Shown piece after piece: positions 32,430-40,660 of a stretch of 42,887 nt of DNA. The position numbers and the translations under genes are program-made. Numbering within the stretch: position 1 is the stretch's first letter; each line of letters begins with the position of its first letter. Source of the DNA: Scytonema sp. UIC 10036. GTDB taxonomy: Bacteria > Cyanobacteriota > Cyanobacteriia > Cyanobacteriales > Nostocaceae. The stretch lies in the NCBI RefSeq assembly GCF_009725235.1, contig NZ_WJFC01000109.1:1-42887 (forward strand), in the 5' to 3' direction. The notes under the pieces were generated by a model, which ran no database searches, was not told where the DNA came from, and saw only the letters and a program-made list of their open reading frames with translations.

Positions 32430-35246
32430 ATGCAACAGTTAACGGAACGCACACCAGACCGCGCCTACGATATTCTCCGCGCCGAATACCGCCCTCTAGA
32501 TACTATTTTTACACCCAAAGCGATCGCAGTCATTGGCGCAACAGAAAGACCTGGTAGTGTTGGACGTACCTTACTTTGGAATCTCATCAGTAATTCTTTT
32601 GGCGGTACGGTTTACCCTGTCAATCCACAGCGTCGTCATGTTTTAGGAATTAAAGCATATACCAGCATTGCGGAAGTCCCAGAACAAGTGGATTTAGCTG
32701 TCATTGCGACACCAGCCCCCACGGTTCCAGGGATTATCAGTCAATGTGTGGATGCAGGAGTCAAGGGCGCAATAATTTTATCAGCCGGCTTTAAGGAAAC
32801 AGGGGCGGCTGGAGTTGAATTGGAACAGCAAGTGCTTGAGCGAGTACGCCAAGGCAAGATGCGACTGATCGGACCTAACTGTTTGGGTGTCATGAATCCC
32901 ATTACAGGTTTAAATGCTACCTTTGCTAATGGCATGGCTCGACCCGGTACGGTTGGTTTTATCAGTCAAAGTGGAGCGCTTTGTACTTCTATTTTAGATT
33001 GGAGCAGACGGGAGAATGTAGGTTTTAGCGCCTTTGTCTCCATTGGCTCCATGCTGGATGTAGATTGGGGCGATCTGATTTACTATCTCGGTGATGACCC
33101 GCAGACAAAAAGTATAGTTATTTATATGGAGTCTATTGGGGACGCCCGTTCTTTTCTTTCAGCAGCACGGGAAGTTGCCCTCACCAAACCAATTATTGTC
33201 ATTAAAGCAGGTCGTACTGAAGCAGCTGCAAAAGCCGCAGCTTCCCATACAGGGGCTTTGGCTGGTAGTGATGCTGTTCTAGATGCAGCTTTTCGTCGTT
33301 GTGGCGTACTGCGAGTTAATAGTATCGCTGACTTGTTTGATATGGCAGAAGTGCTGGCAAAGCAGCCCCGTCCAAAAGGACCCCGCCTTACAATTATTAC
33401 CAATGCAGGGGGACCGGGTGTTCTGGCAACAGATGCCCTAATTGGTAGTGGTGGAGAATTAGCAGATTTATCTCTCGATACACACACAGCTCTAGAAAAG
33501 ATCCTGCCACCGCATGGCAGTCACTGCAATCCTATAGATATTTTGGGTGATGCTGACCCAGAACGGTATATTAAAGCACTGGAAATTGCAGCAGGCGATC
33601 GCAAAAGTGATGGATTGTTAGTCATACTTACCCCTCAAGCTATGACTGACCCAAGCCAAACAGCCAAACAGTTTCAAGCTTCTGTAGAGACTTTAAAGAC
33701 AACATCCCTGCGCGGTAAGCCGATTCTAGCAAGTTGGATGGGTGGAACCGATGTAGCAGAAGGAGAAGCTATTCTCAATCAAGCAGGTATTCCCACTTAT
33801 AATTATCCTGATGCGGCGGCTCGGACATTTAGCTATATGTGGAAGTCTAGCTATAACTTAAGAGGGATTTACGAAACACCAGTTTTACCGTGTGCTTTTG
33901 GGGAAGGTGTACTCAACCGCACTCAGGTTGAAAAAATTATTCAAAATGCCCAACAGGAAAACCGGACTCTGCTCACTGAGTTTGAATCAAAACAGGTGCT
34001 AGCAGCTTACGGTATCCCTACCGTACAAACGTGTATTTCAAGAAGTGAAGAGCAAGCAGTTGCTTGTGCAGAAGCTATTGGTTACCCTGTTGTTGTCAAA
34101 CTGCTTTCCAAAACGATTACTCACAAAACTGATGTTGGTGGTGTGAAGTTAAATCTCACCGATGCTGACGAAGTCCGGAGTGCTTACCGTTCTATTCAAT
34201 CTTCCGTTGCTAAGTGGGCAGAGACAAGAAAGCAAGAAGATGAAGATAATTCCCCTCTCTTTGAAGGAGTCACCGTGCAACCCATGGTCAAACTGGATGG
34301 CTATGAGTTAATTATTGGTAGCAGTATAGATCCGCAGTTTGGTCCGGTGTTATTGTTCGGTACGGGTGGTCAACTTGTAGAGGTATTTGGAGATCGTGCG
34401 ATCGCTCTTCCACCACTCAACAGCACTTTAGCACGTCGGATGATGGAACAAACCCGAATTTACAAAGCACTCCAAGGAGTTCGGGGACGGGAATCAGTAG
34501 ATATGGGAGCATTAGAGCAACTGCTCGTTCGATTTAGCCAACTTGTTGTTGAGCAACCATGGATTAAAGAAATTGATATTAATCCCTTATTGGCAAAACC
34601 TGTAGAAGAAAATAGTACCTCCCCACACCCCTCTCTCATTGCTTTAGATGCTCGCATTGTTCTGCATGATGCGGATACCGATCTAGAGCAACTTCCCAAG
34701 TTAGCCATTAAACCTTATCCCACCCAATATGTAGCTCCATGGACATTAGCAGATGGAACTCCAATCGTCATTCGCCCCATCCAGCCAGAAGATGAACCTT
34801 TGTTAGTAAAATTTCACAAAACTTTATCTGAAGAAAGCGTTTATTTGCGCTACTTCCACATGATTAAGTTGAAATCCAGAGTAGCTCACGAAAGGCTCAC
34901 GCGGATGTGTTTTATTGATTACGATCGCGAAATGGCACTCGTTGCTGATTATACCAATCCCCAAACAGGAGAACATCAGATTTTAGCAGTGGGGCGGTTA
35001 AGCAAATTGCACGGCAAAAATGAAGCAGAATTTGCCATGCTTGTCAGCGATCCATATCAATGTCGCGGATTGGGAACGGAGTTAGTTAGACAACTGATAC
35101 AAGTTGGTCGCGATGAAAAGTTAGAGCGAATTTCTGCCGAAATCTTGGCAGAAAACTATGGAATGCAACGAGTTTGTGAAAAACTAGGTTTCCATATCTA
35201 CCGCAGTTCAGAAGCTTCTGTAGTGAAAGCGGAAATACGTTTATAA
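32430..35246 (+). CDS. ADP-forming acetate-CoA ligase fused to GNAT acetyltransferase
   Basis: 938 residues. The CoA-binding Rossmann domain ([13 protein letters not shown], about 33-46) is followed by succinyl-CoA-ligase-like domains with the phosphohistidine motif SHTGALAGS (His273). Next comes an ATP-grasp domain (from about 510, with [19 protein letters not shown]) and a C-terminal GNAT domain (about 775-938, with [10 protein letters not shown]). Some relatives (PatZ/Pat proteins) have lost the catalytic His and act only as lysine acetyltransferases. Here His273 is present, so acetyl-CoA to acetate plus ATP is possible. With AdhE it would route acetyl-CoA to ethanol and acetate. ATG at 32430 behind AAGGA. 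Confidence 0.9.
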   Translation: MQQLTERTPDRAYDILRAEYRPLDTIFTPKAIAVIGATERPGSVGRTLLWNLISNSFGGTVYPVNPQRRHVLGIKAYTSIAEVPEQVDLAVIATPAPTVPGIISQCVDAGVKGAIILSAGFKETGAAGVELEQQVLERVRQGKMRLIGPNCLGVMNPITGLNATFANGMARPGTVGFISQSGALCTSILDWSRRENVGFSAFVSIGSMLDVDWGDLIYYLGDDPQTKSIVIYMESIGDARSFLSAAREVALTKPIIVIKAGRTEAAAKAAASHTGALAGSDAVLDAAFRRCGVLRVNSIADLFDMAEVLAKQPRPKGPRLTIITNAGGPGVLATDALIGSGGELADLSLDTHTALEKILPPHGSHCNPIDILGDADPERYIKALEIAAGDRKSDGLLVILTPQAMTDPSQTAKQFQASVETLKTTSLRGKPILASWMGGTDVAEGEAILNQAGIPTYNYPDAAARTFSYMWKSSYNLRGIYETPVLPCAFGEGVLNRTQVEKIIQNAQQENRTLLTEFESKQVLAAYGIPTVQTCISRSEEQAVACAEAIGYPVVVKLLSKTITHKTDVGGVKLNLTDADEVRSAYRSIQSSVAKWAETRKQEDEDNSPLFEGVTVQPMVKLDGYELIIGSSIDPQFGPVLLFGTGGQLVEVFGDRAIALPPLNSTLARRMMEQTRIYKALQGVRGRESVDMGALEQLLVRFSQLVVEQPWIKEIDINPLLAKPVEENSTSPHPSLIALDARIVLHDADTDLEQLPKLAIKPYPTQYVAPWTLADGTPIVIRPIQPEDEPLLVKFHKTLSEESVYLRYFHMIKLKSRVAHERLTRMCFIDYDREMALVADYTNPQTGEHQILAVGRLSKLHGKNEAEFAMLVSDPYQCRGLGTELVRQLIQVGRDEKLERISAEILAENYGMQRVCEKLGFHIYRSSEASVVKAEIRL

Positions 35247-35290
35247 TGTTGTTGGTTGGTTGTTGTTTGTTGGTGGTTCGTATCTAATAA

Positions 35291-35332
35291 CCACTAACCA
35301 CTAACCACTAACCACTAACCACTAACCACTAA
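35291..35332. repeat. Tandem heptamer CCACTAA, six copies
   Basis: Six perfect head-to-tail copies directly after the GNAT fusion gene. It is a short tandemly repeated sequence of the kind long known in heterocystous cyanobacteria. No coding role. Confidence 0.92.
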
Positions 35333-35337
35333 CAAAA

Positions 35338-35691
35338 TTAACCAAACCAATGGGAAGGAGCAAAGCCAGGGTCAAGTTCTTCAGGAATTTGATGGCTAAG
35401 CTCTTTTTCTTTTTTATGCCAAACATTTTCAATTTCCCGATGAATCAAGTCTTTAATACATTCTTTTTCGTCCAAAGAACAAGGCAATGAATTAAGGGTA
35501 ATGAATAGTTTTTGAGTATGATCGACAACGACATAGCAATTAGAAATTTGACTGAGAACATGAGCAGTCAGTTCTTGACGTAAGTCGGGAATCGAAAAAG
35601 CTTTTTGATAGGGATGATGGGGATAAGTTTCTAAAACCTCTTCAATTTCCCTAGCAACAGCAGCCAAAGTTAAATTAACAATAGTTTTCAT
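35338..35691 (-). CDS. Small conserved protein, unknown function
   Basis: 117 residues, ATG at 35691. It has no signal or membrane segment. The segment YPHHPYQKAFSIPDLRQELT, then HVLSQISNCYVVVD and a closing GFAPSHWFG, look like a conserved cyanobacterial family. The pattern Leu-x-x-x-Leu before Tyr-Val-Val-Val weakly recalls the ComFB fold, but I would not assign it. It is encoded on the strand opposite the fermentation pair, with its 3' end next to the heptamer array. Confidence 0.6.
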   Translation of the reverse strand: MKTIVNLTLAAVAREIEEVLETYPHHPYQKAFSIPDLRQELTAHVLSQISNCYVVVDHTQKLFITLNSLPCSLDEKECIKDLIHREIENVWHKKEKELSHQIPEELDPGFAPSHWFG

Positions 35692-35872
35692 AATGCCGTC
35701 TCCCTTACCCTACAAACCTTTTATTGGGACTTGTATACAGGTTCTACTTTTATGCTCTCAATGTAGATAATCAATATGAGGAACTTGTGAGGGTGGGCTA
35801 TCGCAACCGTAAATCTATTGAAATTACTATTAAGTTTTATAAACTTCCACCTGCCACTTGTTCCGCATACCT

Positions 35873-35927
35873 CTCGTTCCCAGGCTCTGCCTGGGAATGC
35901 AGGTTGCGAGGCTCTGCCTCGCACTCC
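35873..35927. repeat. Dispersed palindromes, CCCAGGCTCTGCCTGGG type
   Basis: Two palindromes side by side: GTTCCCAGGCTCTGCCTGG and GCGAGGCTCTGCCTCGC. Related to the unit at 11508-11536. Confidence 0.8.
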
Positions 35928-36010
35928 AGGTACGATAGAGTACAGAAAGTCTTTCCCAGGTCAAGACGCGATCGCAACTGGCTGCCGAGCGGTGGGTAAG
36001 GTAGAGCACA

Positions 36011-36061
36011 GGAGGCGGAGCCTCCCGGTGAGGCATTCCCAGCCTGAGGCTGGGAACGAGG
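36011..36061. repeat. Composite dispersed repeat, second copy
   Basis: GGAGGCGGAGCCTCC then TTCCCAGCCTGAGGCTGGGAA. Same order and spacing as 29491-29541, with compensating changes that keep the stems. Confidence 0.8.
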
Positions 36062-36078
36062 TGGGAGCGAGTACTAGT

Positions 36079-36399
36079 TTATTTCACCACTGTTAATTGC
36101 TTCACCATGATTGCTAGTGCCAATGCACCTAGGAGAATCATCAATCCCGCAGGCATAAACTTCCGCGTTTTAGCTAATCGGAATGCGAAGAAAACGACTA
36201 AAACAGCAGTGACGACAGATGCTAGCATTACTCCCCAACTTTGTCCTTGAAATTGGACAAAAGCCGCGAAAAGCAATAATACGCCGCTTAAACTACCACT
36301 GACAAGCGAAATTGTACTACTACTTTTAAAGTAGCCAATAATACCACCAATGACGACTAATATGCCGTAGGCAAGCGCTGCAACAATACCTAAAGTCAT
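36079..36399 (-). CDS. TMEM14 (UPF0136) family small membrane protein
   Basis: 106 residues from the ATG at 36399, chosen because the family starts right at the first helix (MTLGIVAALAYGILVVIGG). The frame stays open for 76 more codons upstream, but that stretch looks like translated spacer. Four hydrophobic helices with glycine-rich turns (GIIGYFKSSS, GSLSGVLLL, KFMPAGLMI) match the TMEM14 family. In plants related proteins (FAX) move fatty acids across plastid membranes, so a lipid-transport role is conceivable. It is divergent from the DUF815 gene. Confidence 0.8.
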   Translation of the reverse strand: MTLGIVAALAYGILVVIGGIIGYFKSSSTISLVSGSLSGVLLLFAAFVQFQGQSWGVMLASVVTAVLVVFFAFRLAKTRKFMPAGLMILLGALALAIMVKQLTVVK

Positions 36400-36582
36400 T
36401 GTTAAAACCTGGTAGATTTTGATTTTGCTGCAAGCATTGGCAGACCATCTACAACAACTCTTAACCCACATCACTTTAATATACCATTTGAAGAATGCTA
36501 CAGATAATTGGGTGAAAATAAGCCCTAGCAAGGCTTTATCAATCCAAAATCTAAAATCCAAAATCCAAAATGGTATGAATTG

Positions 36583-37932
36583 ATGGATAATCAAGTAGTT
36601 GCAAAGGTTCAGTTCCTCCAACGTCAAGCGGCATCACTTTTACTCTACCAATCTGTTCTCCAAGGCGAAGCGGGGAAAGCGTTTCTTGATTTGTTGCAAG
36701 CTATACGCTATATTGATGCGGATGCGCGAGGTTGTCTTCAAGCCTACGGCAGTTACTTCAGATGCTTAGCTGCAAGAGGTCAAAACTGGGAAGATTATCT
36801 CGTGACTCAAATCCTTAGAGATGACAATCCTTTCTCTCGACTTGCTCAAAAGCAACAATTCGAGAAATTGCCATATTCTTTGATAGCAGCAGCAGAGCAC
36901 GATTTACAAGCACTGCAAAGTCTTTATGAATGCAGCAGCGCGACTTTAAGCGAGTGGGTGCAAACAGGGGCATATTTACCGATATCACCAGTCGTGTGGT
37001 ATGTGGAGCCAGAGGAGGCGGTGGGAGATAATGAATTACCCGTTATAAAAAAACTACAACATTTAGAAACTTGGGCTGACGCAGTAGAAGAATTAGCTGT
37101 ATATTATCGTAAATCCGGTACTGGTTTGTTTGCAGAGTGTCAAGCTTTGCGCTGGGAAGCAGGACAGTTTGTTGGAATATACCATCCCGATCCAATTCGT
37201 TTGAATCAATTGACTGGTTATGAGGCTCAAAAGGAAGCTTTGTTAAAAAATACTGAGTTTTTATTGTCAGGACAGGTAGCTTTGCACGTACTACTGTACG
37301 GGAGCCGTGGTTCGGGCAAATCTTCTTTAGTCAAAGCTTTGTTAAATGAATATGGGAAACAGAACTTACGTTTGGTGGAAGTGGCAAAATCTGAATTAAA
37401 AGATTTACCAAAAATTGTGGAACAGTTACGGGGTTTACCACAAAAATTTATTATCTTTGTTGACGACCTGTCTTTTGAGGAAGATGATGATGCTTTTAAA
37501 GCACTCAAAGTGGTGTTAGAAGGGAACTTGACAGCAAGACCTCAAAATGCAGTCGTATATGCCACATCAAACCGCCGTCACTTAATTCGAGAATTTTTTG
37601 CCGAGAGACCATCTCCTAAGGAAAATGACGAAATTCATGCTTGGGATACCATGCAGGAAAAACTGTCTTTTAGCGATCGCTTTGGTTTAACTTTGACTTT
37701 TGAACCAGCCAATCAAAAAACTTACCTGCAAATTGTCCGTCATCTTGCACTAAAAGCGGAAATTGAAATATCTCAGGAGGACTTAGAACGTCAAGCTTTA
37801 CAATGGGCAACCCGTCATAACGGTCGTTCTGGAAGGACAGCACGACAATTTGTTGACTTCTTAAAATCAGATTTGGCACTATCTAAATCAGTGACCAGTG
37901 ACCACCTGACCAGTGACCAATCCCTTTTTTAA
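36583..37932 (+). CDS. DUF815-type AAA+ ATPase
   Basis: 449 residues from the ATG at 36583. An N-terminal helical region of about 200 residues is followed by the ATPase domain: LTGYEAQKEALLKNTEFLL, Walker A GSRGSGKS (about 240-247), Walker B FIIFVDDLSFEEDD, the sensor VVYATSNRRHLI, and the C-terminal lid with RSGRTARQFVDFL. DUF815 proteins are widely conserved but their substrates are unknown. It lies only 10 bp upstream of the coiled-coil gene, so it may be read together with the ATPase/helicase genes. Whether it belongs to their function or merely shares the transcript is open. Confidence 0.85.
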   Translation: MDNQVVAKVQFLQRQAASLLLYQSVLQGEAGKAFLDLLQAIRYIDADARGCLQAYGSYFRCLAARGQNWEDYLVTQILRDDNPFSRLAQKQQFEKLPYSLIAAAEHDLQALQSLYECSSATLSEWVQTGAYLPISPVVWYVEPEEAVGDNELPVIKKLQHLETWADAVEELAVYYRKSGTGLFAECQALRWEAGQFVGIYHPDPIRLNQLTGYEAQKEALLKNTEFLLSGQVALHVLLYGSRGSGKSSLVKALLNEYGKQNLRLVEVAKSELKDLPKIVEQLRGLPQKFIIFVDDLSFEEDDDAFKALKVVLEGNLTARPQNAVVYATSNRRHLIREFFAERPSPKENDEIHAWDTMQEKLSFSDRFGLTLTFEPANQKTYLQIVRHLALKAEIEISQEDLERQALQWATRHNGRSGRTARQFVDFLKSDLALSKSVTSDHLTSDQSLF

Positions 37933-37942
37933 TAACTTGATT

Positions 37943-39250
37943 ATGTTAAAAATTACTAGTAACCAATCAACTATGAATAGTAATCGGTTCATTATAGGTA
38001 TAATTGCTTTTTGTGTGAGTTTTGCTCTCAGCCTCTTCCTGAGTTGGGATTTTAATAAAGCTTTTCTTACAGGTTTAGTCACTGTACCTGCAACCTATCT
38101 AGCTGCATTTTTTGTAGATAAACGACGCCGAAATCATGAAATGCTTGTTTTAGATTCTCTCCAAAGGAGAATTCAAGAACTTGAGGGGCTTAAATTTCGC
38201 ATTTTTTCAGAAATTAAGCAACTTGAAGCACATAATGCTCTATTATATTCGGAATCAAGTAAATTACAAAATCAGCTTGTAGAACGGCGCAATCAGAGAG
38301 ATAGTCTCCATCGAGAGCTTAGCTCTTTTTTTATAGAAAAACAAAAGTTAGAAGCAGAAATTAATTATCTTCAAAACGAGTTACAAACTTTGGATAAAAC
38401 AAAAACAGATTTGAACCATTCTTTCTCTGCTCTCAATTCTGAAAAGCGCCGTTTAGAATTAAATTGTAATGTATCTCGTGCTGAAATCGCCAATTTACAG
38501 AATCAGCTTCTTGAACTTCAACAACAGAAACAAGAACTAGAAAGTAGTATTACCCTTCTTAACAGACTCAAGCCGCAACTTGAAGAAAAATTATATGAGT
38601 TGCGGGTTGAAATTCACGAGATGGAAGTGAAAGAACAACAGCAATCTCAGTTACTGACAGCTAAAAAAGCTGAGCGAGAAAGCATAGAAGCGAGCTTAAA
38701 TTCTTTACAGGAGGAACTTACGGAGCAACGTCGAGAGCTAGAACAGTTACAAGGACAAGTTTCATTACTTCTTGAGGAACGCGACCAATTACAAAACCAA
38801 GTCTGGGAGTTGCTCCAACAAATGGAAACTTTAACATCCGATCCTTCATTTGATAACAATGAGCAAAACAGAGAAGCAGAGTTTTTCCCCTTCTCTGAAT
38901 TTATGGATTCTTTAGAACCAGTAAATAGTTTAGCAGATAATTCGGAAGATTCAACTGAAGAATGGGCTAAATTTGTCGAACAGCTACCAAATTATGAAAT
39001 TCAGGTTTTAAAAGCTATACTAGAACAAGAGAATCCCAATCCTACAATCAAAAAGATCGCGGAAGACAACATCACAATGCCAAATTTGCTCATTGACTCT
39101 ATCAACGAACTCGCTAGAGATACAATTGGTGAACTGTTAATTGATACAGGGTCGGAAAATCCTGTAATTTATCAAGAGTACATGACAGATGTCAGAAAAG
39201 CGATCGCAATCCACCAAGATATAATGGCTAGGCAAACCTCAAGAAAATAA
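37943..39250 (+). CDS. Membrane-anchored coiled-coil protein with TerB_C-like end
   Basis: About 435 residues; the start is uncertain between ATGs at 37943 and 37973, neither with a clear ribosome site. Two hydrophobic helices near the N-terminus (FIIGIIAFCVSFALSLFL and FLTGLVTVPATYLAAFFV) are followed by a basic DKRRR, placing the rest in the cytoplasm. Residues about 65-300 form a very long coiled coil. The last 90 residues, with YEIQVLKAILEQENPNPTIK, MPNLLIDSINELARDTIG and SENPVIYQEYM, resemble the TerB C-terminal domain found beside BrxD-type ATPases. The usual TerB_N/TerB part is replaced by the anchor and coil. Confidence 0.75.
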   Translation: MLKITSNQSTMNSNRFIIGIIAFCVSFALSLFLSWDFNKAFLTGLVTVPATYLAAFFVDKRRRNHEMLVLDSLQRRIQELEGLKFRIFSEIKQLEAHNALLYSESSKLQNQLVERRNQRDSLHRELSSFFIEKQKLEAEINYLQNELQTLDKTKTDLNHSFSALNSEKRRLELNCNVSRAEIANLQNQLLELQQQKQELESSITLLNRLKPQLEEKLYELRVEIHEMEVKEQQQSQLLTAKKAERESIEASLNSLQEELTEQRRELEQLQGQVSLLLEERDQLQNQVWELLQQMETLTSDPSFDNNEQNREAEFFPFSEFMDSLEPVNSLADNSEDSTEEWAKFVEQLPNYEIQVLKAILEQENPNPTIKKIAEDNITMPNLLIDSINELARDTIGELLIDTGSENPVIYQEYMTDVRKAIAIHQDIMARQTSRK

Positions 39251-39321
39251 AGGCATCTACATATTTATATTCTCGTCACTGGAGCTAAGCCAAACAACGA
39301 GAATAGAACGAGGTGATTTAC

Positions 39322-40659
39322 ATGGCAAAGCTGAAAATATCAAAAAAAGTATCCACTGCTTTAATGAACTCTCTGGGTGCAGGGGTAGTACCAAGAGTAG
39401 GGTTAGAACACATAGCAGTAGGGAGAGAAAAAGAACTAAAAAGTTTATTGCAAAATCTTGATGATATAGCCGAAGGTGTAGCAGCATTTCGCTTTGTAGT
39501 TGGGAACTATGGTTCTGGAAAAAGCTTCATGCTACAGTTAGTTCGCAGCTATGCGATGGAGCAAGGTTTTGTCGTTGCTGATGCCGATTTATCCTTAGAA
39601 CGTCGGCTTGCAGGAAGTAACAACGAAGGCTTGGCAACCTATCGAGAATTAATGAGCCACCTCGCCACAAAAACTCGCCCTGATGGTGGTGCTTTAGTTT
39701 CCATTTTAGAAGGATGGATTAACAAAATCCAACAAGAGGTCGCAAAAGACACTGGAATGCGTCCCAACGATGAAGGTTTTGATGACAAAGTTGAAGACAA
39801 AATTCGAGAAGTTGTTCAGTATATCGAAGATTTAGTTCATGGTTTTGATTTTGGAAACGTTATTGTTGCTTACTGGCGGGGCTATCGTTTGGATGACGAT
39901 AATTTAAAGAATGCTGCCCTCAAGTGGTTGCGGGGAGAATTTGCCACAAAAATTGAGGCAAAAGCCGCCTTAGGAGTTCGCGTCATTATTGACGATGAAA
40001 CTTGGTATGACTATGTTAAGTTACTAGCCAAGTTTGTTGCTGAAATTGGTTATAAAGGGCTTGTTGTTCTGCTTGATGAAGCCGTGTATTTGTACAAAAT
40101 ACCGACTACAGTCACCCGTGAGAAAAATTACAACAGATTGCTGGGGATGTTTAACGACACCATGCAGTGTAAAGCAGAACATCTTGGGATTATTATTGGT
40201 GGAACCACAAGATTTTTAGAAGATCCAAATCGGGGACTTTTTTCTGATTCTGCTTGGCGAAGACGTACCAAAGAAAGTCGTTTTGTGTCACAAGCAGGTG
40301 TGCAGGAATTTCTAGGTCCCGTGCTGCGGCTGAATCCGCTTGAAGAAGAGGAAATTCTCATGCTTTTGCAAAGGTTAGCTGAGATTCATGCTTTTAACTA
40401 TGGTTACGAACCAACTTTGACAAATCGAGACTTGAAAGAGTTTGTCAGAGAAATTGTCAGTCGGTTGGGGGCTGAAGCCTTACTGACTCCAGGTGAAATT
40501 GTCCGAGATTTTATCAGTGTCATGAATCTTCTCTACCAACATCCTAGTTTTACTTTCAAAGAACTCATTCATGGCAATGAATTTAAACCCACTTCTGGTA
40601 GTAAAAATATAGAGATTAATTTGGATGAAGATGATGATGTTGCGGAAATAAGTTTGTGA
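39322..40659 (+). CDS. BrxD-like (DUF2791) ATP-binding protein
   Basis: 445 residues from the ATG at 39322, behind AGGTG; a GTG nine bases earlier is unlikely. Walker A is GNYGSGKS (about 61-68) and the Walker B-like stretch is GLVVLLDEAVYLYKI. The N-terminus KKVSTALMNSLGAGVVPRVG and the segment IIGGTTRFLEDPNRGLFSD, then a helical tail with LTPGEIVRDFISVMNLLYQ, match BrxD. These ATPases occur in type 2-like BREX phage-defence loci and, outside BREX, with TerB proteins and an Lhr-like helicase. Here the next gene is such a helicase, one base after the stop, so they are tightly coupled. No PglX or PglZ is seen. Confidence 0.85.
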   Translation: MAKLKISKKVSTALMNSLGAGVVPRVGLEHIAVGREKELKSLLQNLDDIAEGVAAFRFVVGNYGSGKSFMLQLVRSYAMEQGFVVADADLSLERRLAGSNNEGLATYRELMSHLATKTRPDGGALVSILEGWINKIQQEVAKDTGMRPNDEGFDDKVEDKIREVVQYIEDLVHGFDFGNVIVAYWRGYRLDDDNLKNAALKWLRGEFATKIEAKAALGVRVIIDDETWYDYVKLLAKFVAEIGYKGLVVLLDEAVYLYKIPTTVTREKNYNRLLGMFNDTMQCKAEHLGIIIGGTTRFLEDPNRGLFSDSAWRRRTKESRFVSQAGVQEFLGPVLRLNPLEEEEILMLLQRLAEIHAFNYGYEPTLTNRDLKEFVREIVSRLGAEALLTPGEIVRDFISVMNLLYQHPSFTFKELIHGNEFKPTSGSKNIEINLDEDDDVAEISL

Positions 40660-40660
40660 A

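Larger units (their letters stand above)
35692..36078. other. Repeat-rich spacer
   Basis: No gene is supported. It holds two dispersed palindrome blocks, 35873-35927 and 36011-36061, with unremarkable sequence between. Confidence 0.6.

Noticed and set aside
35291..35332. Regular repeats that might be a CRISPR array
   Set aside because: Perfect 7-bp units with no spacers; this is a tandem heptamer repeat.
36400..36627. 76-codon N-terminal extension of the TMEM14 protein
   Set aside because: The family starts at the first helix, and the extension covers AATCCAAAATC-type spacer repeats and the DUF815 start.
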